A DNA stretch of 64,000 nucleotides from an uncultured Sulfitobacter sp. (GTDB lineage: Bacteria; Pseudomonadota; Alphaproteobacteria; Rhodobacterales; Rhodobacteraceae), in the NCBI RefSeq assembly GCF_947497275.1, contig NZ_CANMFS010000003.1:248001-312000 (forward strand), written 5' to 3'. A program made the translations under genes and the position numbers. The notes under the pieces are model-generated. The model worked only from the letters and a program-made list of their open reading frames with translations, had not been told where the DNA came from and ran no database searches. Shown here one piece after another: positions 52,977 through 62,553 of this stretch. Every line of letters starts with the position of its first letter. Positions within the stretch are counted from its first letter, which is position 1.

Positions 52977-53906
52977 TTAGTAGGGCCAGTCGCCCCGCCC
53001 CAAAACGGTCACCGCTTCGCAAACCCGATCAAACAAAGCATCGGCGCGCGTACTCATCGTACGGGCGCGCAGACAGCCGTGCACCAGACCCGGCTCGTTG
53101 AACCAGACCGCCCGCCCGCCTGCCGCCATGATTTCGTTGCGATAGCTTTCCCCGTCGCTCGCAAGCGGATCGCAGGCTGCCGTTACGATCACGGTTGGCG
53201 GCAGCCCTGCGAAATTGGTATCCTGAAGCGGGGCAAAGCGCGGGTCGTCCTCTGGCGGAGCCTTTCCGCCCAAACGCACCGTCTGATAAAACGCCATATC
53301 GCGCGTCGTCAACTCCGGCGCGTCTGCGTGCTCGACATAGCTTCCTTTCGAGCGGTCGCCACCAAGTCCCGGATAGATCAGCACCTGCCCCGTCACGCGG
53401 CTGCGGGCCTGATGGGTCACCGCCGCCGCCAGATTGCCGCCCGCGCTGTCGCCCACCATGATCAGGCGGCCGGGATACCGCGTCTCGATTGCCTCGAACG
53501 CTGCACGCGCATCGTTGTAACAACCCGGGAACACCGTCTCGGGCGCAAGTCCATAATCTACAGAGACAACCCGGAAACCGGTCCTCGCGCATATCTCAGC
53601 ACAGACATCGTCGTGGCTGTGCAATCCTCCGACAACAAATCCGCCACCGTGGTAATAGACAACGGTGACCTGAGACGCACCGTCCGCCACCTCGTACCGC
53701 CGGCACGCCACACCGCCGAACGCCTCGTCCCATGACCGCATGCCGTCCGGTCGTCCGGCATGGAATTCCGCGCACATTGCATCATAGACGGCACGCTGCT
53801 CAGAGATTGTCAGATCAACCGCGTCAGGGGGGTAGAATGCAGCACCCCTTGCGATATAGGCCCGTATCTCATCGTCCAGAAGCGTGCCGTAGTCGGGCGG
53901 GATCAC
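52977..53906 (-). CDS. Alpha/beta hydrolase, hormone-sensitive-lipase-type esterase
   Basis: 309 residues from a GTG at 53906 that overlaps the acyl-CoA-synthetase stop (GTGA); a GTG four codons further upstream (53918) is an alternative. HSL-family oxyanion motif HGGG at 86-89 (VVYYHGGGFVVGG), nucleophile GDSAGGN (Ser154), then a late DPLASDGE Asp and a VHGCL His to complete the triad. Esterase or lipase on short acyl esters. Convergent with the phosphodiesterase (seven bases) and coupled to the synthetase, suggesting acyl-ester hydrolysis followed by CoA activation. Confidence 0.88.
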   Translation of the reverse strand: MIPPDYGTLLDDEIRAYIARGAAFYPPDAVDLTISEQRAVYDAMCAEFHAGRPDGMRSWDEAFGGVACRRYEVADGASQVTVVYYHGGGFVVGGLHSHDDVCAEICARTGFRVVSVDYGLAPETVFPGCYNDARAAFEAIETRYPGRLIMVGDSAGGNLAAAVTHQARSRVTGQVLIYPGLGGDRSKGSYVEHADAPELTTRDMAFYQTVRLGGKAPPEDDPRFAPLQDTNFAGLPPTVIVTAACDPLASDGESYRNEIMAAGGRAVWFNEPGLVHGCLRARTMSTRADALFDRVCEAVTVLGRGDWPY

Positions 53907-55780
53907 GCAGGCTCCCACTGTGTCACGAAATCACCAAGCACGTTGCCCACAGCGTCCCTATCCGCGCCATGCATCGCAACCGTCGCGACCAGTCCACGCT
54001 TTTTGTCGTCGATCACGCTCTGGACCCGGGCGGCGACGCCCGCCTTCTCCAGCGCGCCGTCGAAAACGCGCGTGATTGCGAGGCGGCGCAGGTCGGGTTT
54101 GAAGATCTTGCCGACGGCCGTTTTGGGCAGCTCGTCCATGATGGTCATATGTTTAGGCTGTGCTGCACGTTCGTGTACCTTCGCCTTGCAATACTCCATC
54201 AACTCCTCGACTGTCACCTCGGCGCCGCCGACCAGCTCGACGAAGGCGCAAGGCACCTCGCCCGCATGCGCGTCGGGCTGGCCGATCGCACCGGCAAAAG
54301 CCACCGCGTCGTGGCCCAACAGCGCCTCTTCAATCTCGGCGGGATCGATGTTGTGACCGCCACGAATAATCAGATCCTTCGCACGTCCGGTGATCCAAAT
54401 GTACCCGTCCTCGTCCTTGCGTCCCAAATCGCCGGTCCGCAGGTACTTGCCGTCGTAGTAGAGGTCTTTGTTCTTGTCGTCCTCGGTATAGGTATGGCCC
54501 GGGAAAATGCCGGGATTCGCCACGCAGATCTCTCCGATCTCATCGACGTCCGCGTCAATCGGACCGTTCGGCGTTCCCTTGATGATGCGCACGCGGCTAT
54601 AGGGATACTCGATCCCGACTGAGCCGACTTTTTTTACACCATCTGTCGGGTTGCACGACACCAGGCACGTGGCTTCGGTCAAACCATACCCTTCCACGAG
54701 CGTGATGCCTGTCGCCTTCTCGAACCGTCGGAACAGCTCCAGCGGCAGGGGCGCAGAGCCTGAGAATGCAACCTTTACCCGGCTGATGTCCGCATCGATC
54801 GGTCGCTGCATCTTGGCCGAAATCGCGGTGGGTACCGTGATGATGAACGTGACCTTCCACCGCTCGCAGAGCTTCCAGAAATTGTCGAATACGCCCTCAC
54901 CTCGGTAGCCTTGAGGCGTCGGGAAAATGACATGCGCTCCGGAATGAATCGCGCCCATTAACACTGGGTGGCAGGCAAAAACGTGAAACAGCGGCAGCGG
55001 GCACATCGCCACGTCTTCCTCGGTATAGAGCAGCCGCTGGCCGACCCACCCGTTGTAAATCATGCCGGAGTACTTGTGCTGCGCGACCTTGGGCATGCCG
55101 GTCGTGCCGCCGGTGTGGAAATAGCAGGCGACACGGTCTTCCTGAACATCCTCGAATTGCAGTGTCTTCGGCTGCTTTTCCATCTCGGTGTTGAGGTTCT
55201 TGTAGGTCGCCTGATTTTGCACACTGCGCTTGGGCCGGACGAGCGGCACGATATATTTCTTCAGACCTGTAAGATAGCGCAACAGGTCGACCTCAAGCAC
55301 GGTTTTGACATTCGGCGCGAGCGACACGGCCTCGGCAGTCTTGTCCGCCACATCGGTCTTGGGGAACGGTCGCAGCGTCACGACAACCTTGGCATTCGTC
55401 TCGCGCAGGATCGATCCGATCTGTTCAGCATCGAGCAGCGGATTGATCGGGTTGGCGATCCCGGCGATGGCGCCACCGATCAATGTCAAAGCCGTCTCGT
55501 TGGTGTTGGGCAAGACATAGGCGACAACGTCGTTCGGCCCCACGCCCAGACTGCGAAACAGGTTTGCAAGCTGCACGGACTTATCGTGAAACTCCTGCCA
55601 CGTCAGTGTTTCCGCGTGATCGGTTGGTCCCGAGAAAAGCTGGTAGCTGGTGGCGTTGTGTTTGGGAAATTTCGCTGTCGTATCGGCAAGCAGACTGTAC
55701 AGCGTCTTGTGCAGATCGCGCTCTTCCCATGCGCTTTCCGCCTCGATGGCGTCGCGATCTGCAATTCCAGAAAATCCCAT
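53903..55780 (-). CDS. Acyl-CoA synthetase (AMP-forming)
   Basis: 625 residues, ANL superfamily. Core motifs: P-loop YFHTGGTTGMPKVAQH, VEGYGLTEATCLVSCNP, YLRTGDLGRKDEDGYIWITGRAKDLIIRGGHNIDPAEIEE, and PKTAVGKIFKPDLRRLA with the A10 Lys. Activates a carboxylic acid to its CoA thioester. Length and the extended N-terminus fit the PRK07529-like group; the fatty or aromatic acid used is not evident. Upstream of, and overlapping, the esterase gene. Confidence 0.9.
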   Translation of the reverse strand: MGFSGIADRDAIEAESAWEERDLHKTLYSLLADTTAKFPKHNATSYQLFSGPTDHAETLTWQEFHDKSVQLANLFRSLGVGPNDVVAYVLPNTNETALTLIGGAIAGIANPINPLLDAEQIGSILRETNAKVVVTLRPFPKTDVADKTAEAVSLAPNVKTVLEVDLLRYLTGLKKYIVPLVRPKRSVQNQATYKNLNTEMEKQPKTLQFEDVQEDRVACYFHTGGTTGMPKVAQHKYSGMIYNGWVGQRLLYTEEDVAMCPLPLFHVFACHPVLMGAIHSGAHVIFPTPQGYRGEGVFDNFWKLCERWKVTFIITVPTAISAKMQRPIDADISRVKVAFSGSAPLPLELFRRFEKATGITLVEGYGLTEATCLVSCNPTDGVKKVGSVGIEYPYSRVRIIKGTPNGPIDADVDEIGEICVANPGIFPGHTYTEDDKNKDLYYDGKYLRTGDLGRKDEDGYIWITGRAKDLIIRGGHNIDPAEIEEALLGHDAVAFAGAIGQPDAHAGEVPCAFVELVGGAEVTVEELMEYCKAKVHERAAQPKHMTIMDELPKTAVGKIFKPDLRRLAITRVFDGALEKAGVAARVQSVIDDKKRGLVATVAMHGADRDAVGNVLGDFVTQWEPA

Positions 55781-55981
55781 GTCGTATCCTCCCCGGGCTG
55801 CCGCTTCTGCGGCTTGTCCACATTATCGCGTTACGATGACGCCGCGACGAACGAAGATCAAGCGGAGGCTGGCTGAAATGGGTCCCCGGAAGGCAGGTTG
55901 CCTGTACGTCACGTTTACAAGAACGCGGCGCCCGGCGGGTGGCCGCCCCCCGCACCGACGACGGGGAAGCGGCGCAGCATC

Positions 55982-56416
55982 TCAGGGCGCAGGCGGAATA
56001 CGCAGGACCTGACCGGGATAGATCTTGTCCGGGTGCGACAGCATCGGTTTGTTCGCCTCGAAAATCTTTTCGTAATGCGCACCGTTGCCAAGCGTTTTCT
56101 CGGAGATCGCCCAAAGCGTGTCACCGGTTTGCACGGTGTGGAACCGGGGCTCACCATCGCCGCCCTCCACATTATCCTCGACTGCGGCGACGCCCTCGAC
56201 GTTACCCACGGCCAGGATGACCTTTTCGCGCATTTCCTGGCTTAGGGCTTTGCCTGTCACCCTGACCTTGTCACCTTCGACCTTGATGTCGATACCTTCG
56301 GCCTCCAGGCCGAGGCCTTTCAATTCGTCTTGCAGCGCAGCGCCCGAAACTTCGGCATCGTCGTCGCCACCGAACACTTTTTTGCCCGCACCTTTAACGA
56401 AACTCCACAAACCCAT
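55982..56416 (-). CDS. BON-LysM protein, Kbp/YgaU type
   Basis: 144 residues; start at 56416 with AAGGAG before it. N-terminal MGLWSFVKGAGKKVFGG leads into a BON domain (GIDIKVEGDKVRVTGKALSQEMREKVILAVGNVEGVAAVEDNV) and a C-terminal LysM (HTVQTGDTLWAISEKTLGNGAHYEKIFEANKP ... YPGQVLRIP). E. coli Kbp (149 residues) has the same order and is a cytoplasmic potassium-binding protein; LysM here therefore need not bind peptidoglycan. No signal peptide. Confidence 0.88.
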   Translation of the reverse strand: MGLWSFVKGAGKKVFGGDDDAEVSGAALQDELKGLGLEAEGIDIKVEGDKVRVTGKALSQEMREKVILAVGNVEGVAAVEDNVEGGDGEPRFHTVQTGDTLWAISEKTLGNGAHYEKIFEANKPMLSHPDKIYPGQVLRIPPAP

Positions 56417-56484
56417 CTCGATACTCCTTCTGGTGAATTGTACCGGGCAAGTGTTCACCTGACGCGGATGCGGCGCAAGGGGAA

Positions 56485-58287
56485 TTACTCTGCCGCGAGA
56501 CCGTCGGTGAATTGCAGGCGGGCCAACCGGGCGTAAAGGCCGCCCTTTGCCACAAGCGCATCATGGGTGCCGGTATCGACGATCCGCCCTGCTTCGAGGA
56601 CGACAATCCGGTCGGCTTTTTTCACAGTCGCCAGACGGTGCGCGACGATCAGCGTCGTGCGGTCCTGGCTGAGGTCTTCGACGGCTGCCTGCACGGCACC
56701 TTCACTCTCGGCATCCAGCGCGCTTGTCGCCTCGTCCAGCAGCAGCACGGGGGCCGCGCGCAGGATGGCCCGTGCAATCGCGATCCGTTGTTTTTGTCCA
56801 CCCGACAGCATCACACCGCGCTCGCCCAGATAGCTGTCGTAGCCGTCTGGCAACGCCGCTATGAATACATGCGCGGCCGCCGCACGCGCCGCCGCCTCGA
56901 TCTCCTCGTCGCTGGCGTCGGGGCGTCCGAAGCGGATGTTGTCGCGGGCGGAAGCCGCAAAGATCACCGGATCCTGCGGCACCAGCGCGATTTGCCTACG
57001 GAACGCGTCACGCTCGAGATCGCGCAGATCGACACCGTCAAAGGTGATGCGACCGGATTGCGGATCGTAAAAACGCAGGATCATCTGGATGATCGTCGTC
57101 TTGCCGGCACCTGACGGGCCGACGAAGGCCACCGTCTCTCCCGGTTTGATGTCAATGCTGATGCCGTCGAGGGCGGCGATTTCAGGACGTGCGGGATAAT
57201 TAAAATGGACGTTTTCGAACAGAATGTGTCCCTGTACCGGCTCCGGCAGTGTTTTCGACGGCGCCGGGTCCTGTACCGGGTCTTCGCTTTGCAAGAGATC
57301 GACAAGACGTTCGGTGGCCCCTGCGGCGCGTTGCAGCTCGGACCAGATCTCGGACAGGGCGGCCACACCACCGGCGACCATCACGGCATAAATCACGAAC
57401 TGCACCAGTGCGCCAACGGTCATGTCGCCCGCCCGCACATCGCGCGCCCCGATCCAGAGCACGCCAACAACGCCGCTGAATACCAGAAAGATGACGATCG
57501 TGGTCAGAAACGCCCGCGTGCGAATGCGGCGGCGCGCGGCATTGTACGAGCTTTCGGTCATCTCTGCGAACTGGCGGCGGCTTGCGGCTTCGTGTGTGAA
57601 CGCCTGCACAGTCTGCACGGAACTCAGGCTTTCAGATGCGTTACCAGAGGACGCAGCGATCCAATCCTGGTTCTCGCGGCTGATCACGCGCAGCTTGCGA
57701 CCCAGCACCAGAATAGGCACGATGACCGCGGGCACGATCAACAACACCATCAGCGTCAGCTTGGCCGAGGTCAGCATCATCAGGATCAGGCCACCGGCGA
57801 AAAGCAGGATATTGCGCAGCGCGATCGACACGGACGAGCCGATGACACTGAGGATAAGCGTCGTATCGGTGGTAATCCGGCTCAACACTTCGCCGGTCAT
57901 GATTCTTTCGTAGAAGACCGGGCTCATCCCGATCACACGGTCAAACGTAGCCTTTCGGATGTCGGCGACGACGCGTTCGCCGAGCCGTGTCACAAGCGCA
58001 TAGCGCAGTGCCGTACCGATGGCGAGAAGACCCGCGATGACGAGGGCCGCGATAAAGTACTGATCAAGAAGCTGCGCATCGCCACCCTGAAAGCTGTCGA
58101 CCACCCGCCGCACCGCGAGAGGCAACGTGAGCGAGATCATGGCGGTGATTACAAGCGCGGAAAGAGCAGCCACCAACAATACACGGTACGGGCGGACAAA
58201 CGGCACCAGCGCGCCCAAGGCGCTGATCTTGCGCGACCGTTCGCGTTCTTCGTTTTGGGTTTGCGGGGGCGTCGGGCTGTCCGCCAT
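56485..58287 (-). CDS. ABC exporter (fused transmembrane-ATPase half-transporter)
   Basis: 600 residues: an ABC_membrane domain at about 30-310 (LITAMISLTLPLAVRRVVDSFQGGDAQLL) and an ATPase with Walker A VGPSGAGKTT, signature LSGGQKQR, Walker B VLLLDEATSALD, His-loop VAHRLATVKKADRI. A homodimer exporter of the MsbA/multidrug type; lipid or drug export are possibilities. Monocistronic, with the tRNA-Gly gene about 280 bases upstream on the same strand. Confidence 0.9.
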   Translation of the reverse strand: MADSPTPPQTQNEERERSRKISALGALVPFVRPYRVLLVAALSALVITAMISLTLPLAVRRVVDSFQGGDAQLLDQYFIAALVIAGLLAIGTALRYALVTRLGERVVADIRKATFDRVIGMSPVFYERIMTGEVLSRITTDTTLILSVIGSSVSIALRNILLFAGGLILMMLTSAKLTLMVLLIVPAVIVPILVLGRKLRVISRENQDWIAASSGNASESLSSVQTVQAFTHEAASRRQFAEMTESSYNAARRRIRTRAFLTTIVIFLVFSGVVGVLWIGARDVRAGDMTVGALVQFVIYAVMVAGGVAALSEIWSELQRAAGATERLVDLLQSEDPVQDPAPSKTLPEPVQGHILFENVHFNYPARPEIAALDGISIDIKPGETVAFVGPSGAGKTTIIQMILRFYDPQSGRITFDGVDLRDLERDAFRRQIALVPQDPVIFAASARDNIRFGRPDASDEEIEAAARAAAAHVFIAALPDGYDSYLGERGVMLSGGQKQRIAIARAILRAAPVLLLDEATSALDAESEGAVQAAVEDLSQDRTTLIVAHRLATVKKADRIVVLEAGRIVDTGTHDALVAKGGLYARLARLQFTDGLAAE

Positions 58288-58566
58288 GCGCTGTCCTTTT
58301 CATCACCTTGCAGCGCTTCATGGCGCGCACGCTCGCCGGGGTCAAGCGTCCGCCGGTTGCAGATGCTGGCAATTCGGGCACAACGGTCAGCCGGGCGGCT
58401 GAGATCGGGGCGAAGCCAACGAACGCCTCTCCTAATGACAAATTTTATAGAAGGGTCCTGATATTTTCGGAATCCGTGAGGGCCCGACATCTCTGCACAA
58501 TTGGGTGGGGGGCTCTCAAATACCGGCAGCGGTCACTCATTTCGCAGCTTCAGTTATGCCGTAAAA

Positions 58567-58640
<74 letters not shown>

Positions 58641-58829
58641 GCAACACGAGCGGTAGTATTTCATCACCGTGAGGGCGTCAAGGCCGCCAAACGTCCTGTG
58701 GACCAAACGTCGCGCGGAATCGTCGGTACGGTGCAGCAAGGAAAACGCAAATTGCCGCGCCCCGGATACGGGACGCGGCTGTCTCGAACGCGTACCCCTG
58801 TTGCGGGGCACGCGTAGCTTAAAGAAGCG

Positions 58830-60320
58830 TTATTGAGTTACGCCCATGTTGTTGAAGCTGCCGGTCTGGGAGAAGTTGGTTGTGTTGAAGCTTCCCAACT
58901 GAGCAACGACTGCCTGGTTGTTGTTCCCACCGGAAATGCTACCGACGATCACGTTGTTGTCCCCTTGCTGCAAAGTTGCAAACAGATTGCTGTCGCTTCC
59001 GGCGCCAAGTGCACCGACATCAAGCGTCAGCTCGTTGCCTGTACCATGCTGCCAGAGGCGGCCACGACCAAACGTCAGACCCGTCACAGCATTCGCATCG
59101 TTGCGCGCAGAAAGCGCATCATCGGTGAAGAACGAGCCGGAGTTGTTGTTGAAGCTACCGTACAGATTGACCGTCATCGTGTTGCTGTCACCCCAACGCT
59201 GCTGAGCGCGCAGAACGTTCGAGTCACCTGTAACGTCCAGCGCAGCAGTGCTTGAGTTTCCATCGACCCAAAGCGACGTGTCGTTGTCGTTGCCGGTCTG
59301 CATCAGGCGCGCCCGGTTCATGTCACCAATTACATCGGCGGACGCGAGGTTGTTGTTACCCTCTTGCACGAAACCGATGCTGTTCATATCACCTGTGACC
59401 GTCGACAGCGAGATGACGTTGAGATCGCCAACCTGATCGGAACTGAACGAGTTCAGATCGCCGGTGATGACAATGCCAAGCGAGTCGTTGCTGTCGCCCC
59501 GCTGATGGACACCGAAATCGTTGTCGTTGCCCATGATGTCGAGGCTTGCTTCGTTGAAGTTTCCACGCTGGGTCACAGTGGCGCTACGCAAGCCGACGCT
59601 CCAAGGAGCACCACCTGCGCCAGCGCTGAATGCGGTTTCCGCGCCGGAATAGTCACCTGTCAGCGATCCACGTCCGTTGTTGTCGCCTGACATCACGACG
59701 GAGATGTCATTGAACGTGCCGTTGGAATAGCCGGTTGGGCCAGTGCCATACTGGAACGTGCTGACCGCGTTGTTCTCGCCGGTCTGCTGAATGTCGGTGT
59801 TGTTTCCGAGACCAAGCTGCCAAGCATAGCTGACGACGTTTCCGTCACCTGTTGCCTGCAAAATGTCGAGCGTGTTTACCGCCTCGGTTCCCGTTCCGGA
59901 GAAACGCTGGTCGACGCGATCAATCAGGTTGTTGTTCGAACTTTGCGTCATGTTCGCGATGTTTGTGCTGGCAGCAGTCGTCGTCGCAGTTGCGGTTTGG
60001 CGCAAGCGGTTAGCCCTGTTGTTGTCACCGGACTGGTCCAAATCGGCGATGTTGGATTTGCCGGTCTGAATGAATTCGTTGCCACTTCCGGCCCGGTTAT
60101 TGTCACCCGACTGCGACACATCCAGATTGTTGTCGTCGCCATCCTGAAGCATGCTGTTCGCACTTGTCGTACCTGCGGTGTTATTGTCACCGGCCTGTAC
60201 CACCAAAGCATCATTTGATGTGCCATTCTGAGAAAGGTACGTTGTGTTTGTGTCAGCCATCGCAACGCTGCCCAAGGCAGTCAATGCGGTGGTGACAAGA
60301 GCGATATTCCGAAATTTCAT
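58830..60320 (-). CDS. Long curlin-repeat (functional amyloid-type) protein 1
   Basis: 496 residues; a 24-residue-long upstream extension is rejected because MKFRNIALVTTALTALGSVAMA is a clean signal peptide with a GGAGAG ribosome site. After it come roughly 20-25 curlin-type repeats, about 20-23 residues each, of the form Q-x-G-(D)-x-N-x5-Q, for example QAGDNN, SQSGDNN, QQTGENN, QRGDSN, QEGNNN. CsgA has five such repeats in 151 residues. The C-terminus reads FSQTGSFNNMGVTQ. Asp/Asn-rich. Predicted secreted, beta-helical, amyloid-forming; the secretion genes are not within view. Confidence 0.85.
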   Translation of the reverse strand: MKFRNIALVTTALTALGSVAMADTNTTYLSQNGTSNDALVVQAGDNNTAGTTSANSMLQDGDDNNLDVSQSGDNNRAGSGNEFIQTGKSNIADLDQSGDNNRANRLRQTATATTTAASTNIANMTQSSNNNLIDRVDQRFSGTGTEAVNTLDILQATGDGNVVSYAWQLGLGNNTDIQQTGENNAVSTFQYGTGPTGYSNGTFNDISVVMSGDNNGRGSLTGDYSGAETAFSAGAGGAPWSVGLRSATVTQRGNFNEASLDIMGNDNDFGVHQRGDSNDSLGIVITGDLNSFSSDQVGDLNVISLSTVTGDMNSIGFVQEGNNNLASADVIGDMNRARLMQTGNDNDTSLWVDGNSSTAALDVTGDSNVLRAQQRWGDSNTMTVNLYGSFNNNSGSFFTDDALSARNDANAVTGLTFGRGRLWQHGTGNELTLDVGALGAGSDSNLFATLQQGDNNVIVGSISGGNNNQAVVAQLGSFNTTNFSQTGSFNNMGVTQ

Positions 60321-61026
60321 TTTATTCTCTCCGAGTTGATCGCGCGCCGAATGTGGCGCTTTGTGTATTTCCGCCGATAGAACTTGGGCGGTCTGCAAAT
60401 CAGGATTGTGAGTCTAATTTTTTCTGGACGATCAGGAGTAGATCGCAGCGAATCCCCCGTCTCTTTCCAAAATTCTTACTATTCGAAAGGTACGTCTATT
60501 ACGGCTTTCGGTGATCCCCCTCATTCCCTGTCCAATTTATGCCATATTCTAAACACGAATTAAACATTCGCCTTAACGGAATCAAAAGATTCAACTTCTG
60601 GTTACTAAACAGCCGTCGCTTCCGTCTCTTCTCCCTTTATGCGCGAATTGAACAAAGGATAATTAGCTAAGCGGCTGCACTTTGTTTCCAATCCCCCAAA
60701 TTTCTTCGGGAGCCGCCGCAAATGGCGATTCGGAACTGTGGCACTATTCGATTGAAACTCGCTGCTCTGCGCATGCTCGGAATGGGTGCATGGGGTGGTG
60801 CCCCTGCCTTGGGATTCAACCGGGACACAACGGCCAACACACTCGAATGAATGACTTTTCATCCGGAATCCCAGCCGCCGCGCCGGAAACTGCCCTCGCA
60901 TTTCAGTGAAATAGAAAATCATCTAAATGAGTTAGACGGTACTATTCGATACGTTGTTCCCGCAATACGAGAACTGCGCAATCTGGACGCGAACCGATCA
61001 ATAGGATTGATTACCGAAAAGAATGC
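60321..61026. other. A/T-rich intergenic region between curlin genes 1 and 2
   Basis: 706 bases, lower in G+C than surrounding coding DNA, holding the promoter of curlin gene 1. A plus-strand 60-codon frame (60851-61033) has protein-like composition (EIENHLNELDGTIRYVVPAI) but no ribosome site or neighbour support; a decayed gene is possible. No RNA gene recognised. Confidence 0.45.
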
Positions 61027-62460
61027 TTACTGACGGATGAGCGCGCCATTACCCTTGCCGGACTGCCGCAGATCGGTGAAATTCTGTGCGCCGGTTTGCT
61101 GTACCGCAGCCTGGTTGTTGGACCCGATGATAGAGGTCAGCAATTCGTTATCATCCCCGTTCTGGATAAACGCGAACAGGTTGGAATCGCCGAATACATC
61201 GACTACAGTGGTGTTGTTTTCCCCTGTCTGGACGAAATCACCATCCAGCAGACCCGTTGCGCCTGCGTAATTGAAAACGCCGGCATTGTTGTTGTTGGAT
61301 CCGGTGATACTCAGGGAAAAGCTGTTCTCGCCCCGCTGCGTCAGCCGGCCGATGTTCTGGTCGCCGGTAATGCTGGCTGTTGCGGTCGTGCGTGTGGCGC
61401 CCGTCGCACCGTCGTAGTCTTGCAAGCCGGTAAAGTCGTTTTCGTTCCCCTGCACCGTCACGTTGATATCGTTGGTGCCCATTTGTACCAGAAGTATCCG
61501 GTTCCCGTTCCCACCCAGCGCAGGACCACGGGCAGGCAACAATGCTGAATTGAGGTTCACGTATGCCGTGTTCGTTCCCATCTGATCGACGCCGACGTTG
61601 TTTTCGTTTCCGTCCACCGGACCCATCTCGAATGTGTTCTCTGTCCCGTCCTGACGCAAGCCAAGCTGGTTCCCGTCGCCGTTCAGAGTGATCAGGTCCG
61701 CGCGGTTCCGCAGGCCCTGCTGGCGCAGACCGAAACGGTTGTCGCTGCCCGTGATCAGCATGTCGATGTAATTGCCGTTGCTGCGCCGGTCTTCGTTGCC
61801 CAGGGACTGGATGATACCGTTGTCCGTGGTGATCGGAATATCGGCATAGTCCGACAGTGCGATACGGCCGTTGTTTGAACCGGTCATGCGGACGGTTATT
61901 GTATTGCGATCCGCGTCCACGGCGCTGTTCGAAAGCTGTTCAATCACAGTGACTACGTTGTCGGGACCGGTCTGTGAAACCGTCGCGATCTGGGGAGCTT
62001 GGCCGTCCTGCTGGATCTGGCGTACCGCACCCACACGGTTACGGTCTGCCCCGGTCTGCCGGATTTCAAGCGTGTTTGCCCCGTTCGCCACCCCACCGAG
62101 GGACTGCTGCTGGATTGATCCGACCACATTACTATCGCCGGACTGCTCAATCAGGATACGGTTGAAAATATCCTGCGTATTCAATCTGCCAAGCTGCGTC
62201 ACACCGTCTGCGCCCAAACCGATGCTGTTCTGCGTTCCGGTTTGCGCGGTGTCGATATCGTTGTAAATACCGTCCTGAAGCATCGGACGATCATCGGCAC
62301 CGGCAAAGTTCCGGGTGCCGGTCTGATCGATCAAGGCACTGTTATCGCTTCCGATCTGGTCGATGACCGCGATGTTGTCGGAGGTGGCCTGCGCCAGCGC
62401 CGCTGTCGATACAGCCGTTAGAAGGCCTGAAATCGCGCATACAGTTGTCAAAATTCGCAT
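61027..62460 (-). CDS. Long curlin-repeat (functional amyloid-type) protein 2
   Basis: 477 residues. Signal peptide MRILTTVCAISGLLTAVSTAALA, then repeats from the first residue of the mature form: DNIAVIDQIGSDNSALIDQTGTRN, QSGDSNVV, QTGADRN, QRGENSFSLSITGSNNN, QTGENNTT, QNGDDNELL. The repeats are more variable than in protein 1. It ends QQTGAQNFTDLRQSGKGNGALIRQ, without the GSFNN cap seen in proteins 1 and 3. Separated from protein 3 by 93 bases. Confidence 0.82.
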   Translation of the reverse strand: MRILTTVCAISGLLTAVSTAALAQATSDNIAVIDQIGSDNSALIDQTGTRNFAGADDRPMLQDGIYNDIDTAQTGTQNSIGLGADGVTQLGRLNTQDIFNRILIEQSGDSNVVGSIQQQSLGGVANGANTLEIRQTGADRNRVGAVRQIQQDGQAPQIATVSQTGPDNVVTVIEQLSNSAVDADRNTITVRMTGSNNGRIALSDYADIPITTDNGIIQSLGNEDRRSNGNYIDMLITGSDNRFGLRQQGLRNRADLITLNGDGNQLGLRQDGTENTFEMGPVDGNENNVGVDQMGTNTAYVNLNSALLPARGPALGGNGNRILLVQMGTNDINVTVQGNENDFTGLQDYDGATGATRTTATASITGDQNIGRLTQRGENSFSLSITGSNNNNAGVFNYAGATGLLDGDFVQTGENNTTVVDVFGDSNLFAFIQNGDDNELLTSIIGSNNQAAVQQTGAQNFTDLRQSGKGNGALIRQ

Positions 62461-62553
62461 AGCTTGGTGCCTCGGCTCCTGGCGTAATCATCGCCGTATC
62501 AATATCGTTTCTCCGCGCCCGAACCATCGGGTGCTGCGTTTGTCGGTTCAGCC

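Noticed and set aside
60851..61033. 60-codon plus-strand frame between curlin genes
   Set aside because: Protein-like composition but no ribosome-binding site, no recognised family and overlap with the curlin 2 end; at most a decayed gene.
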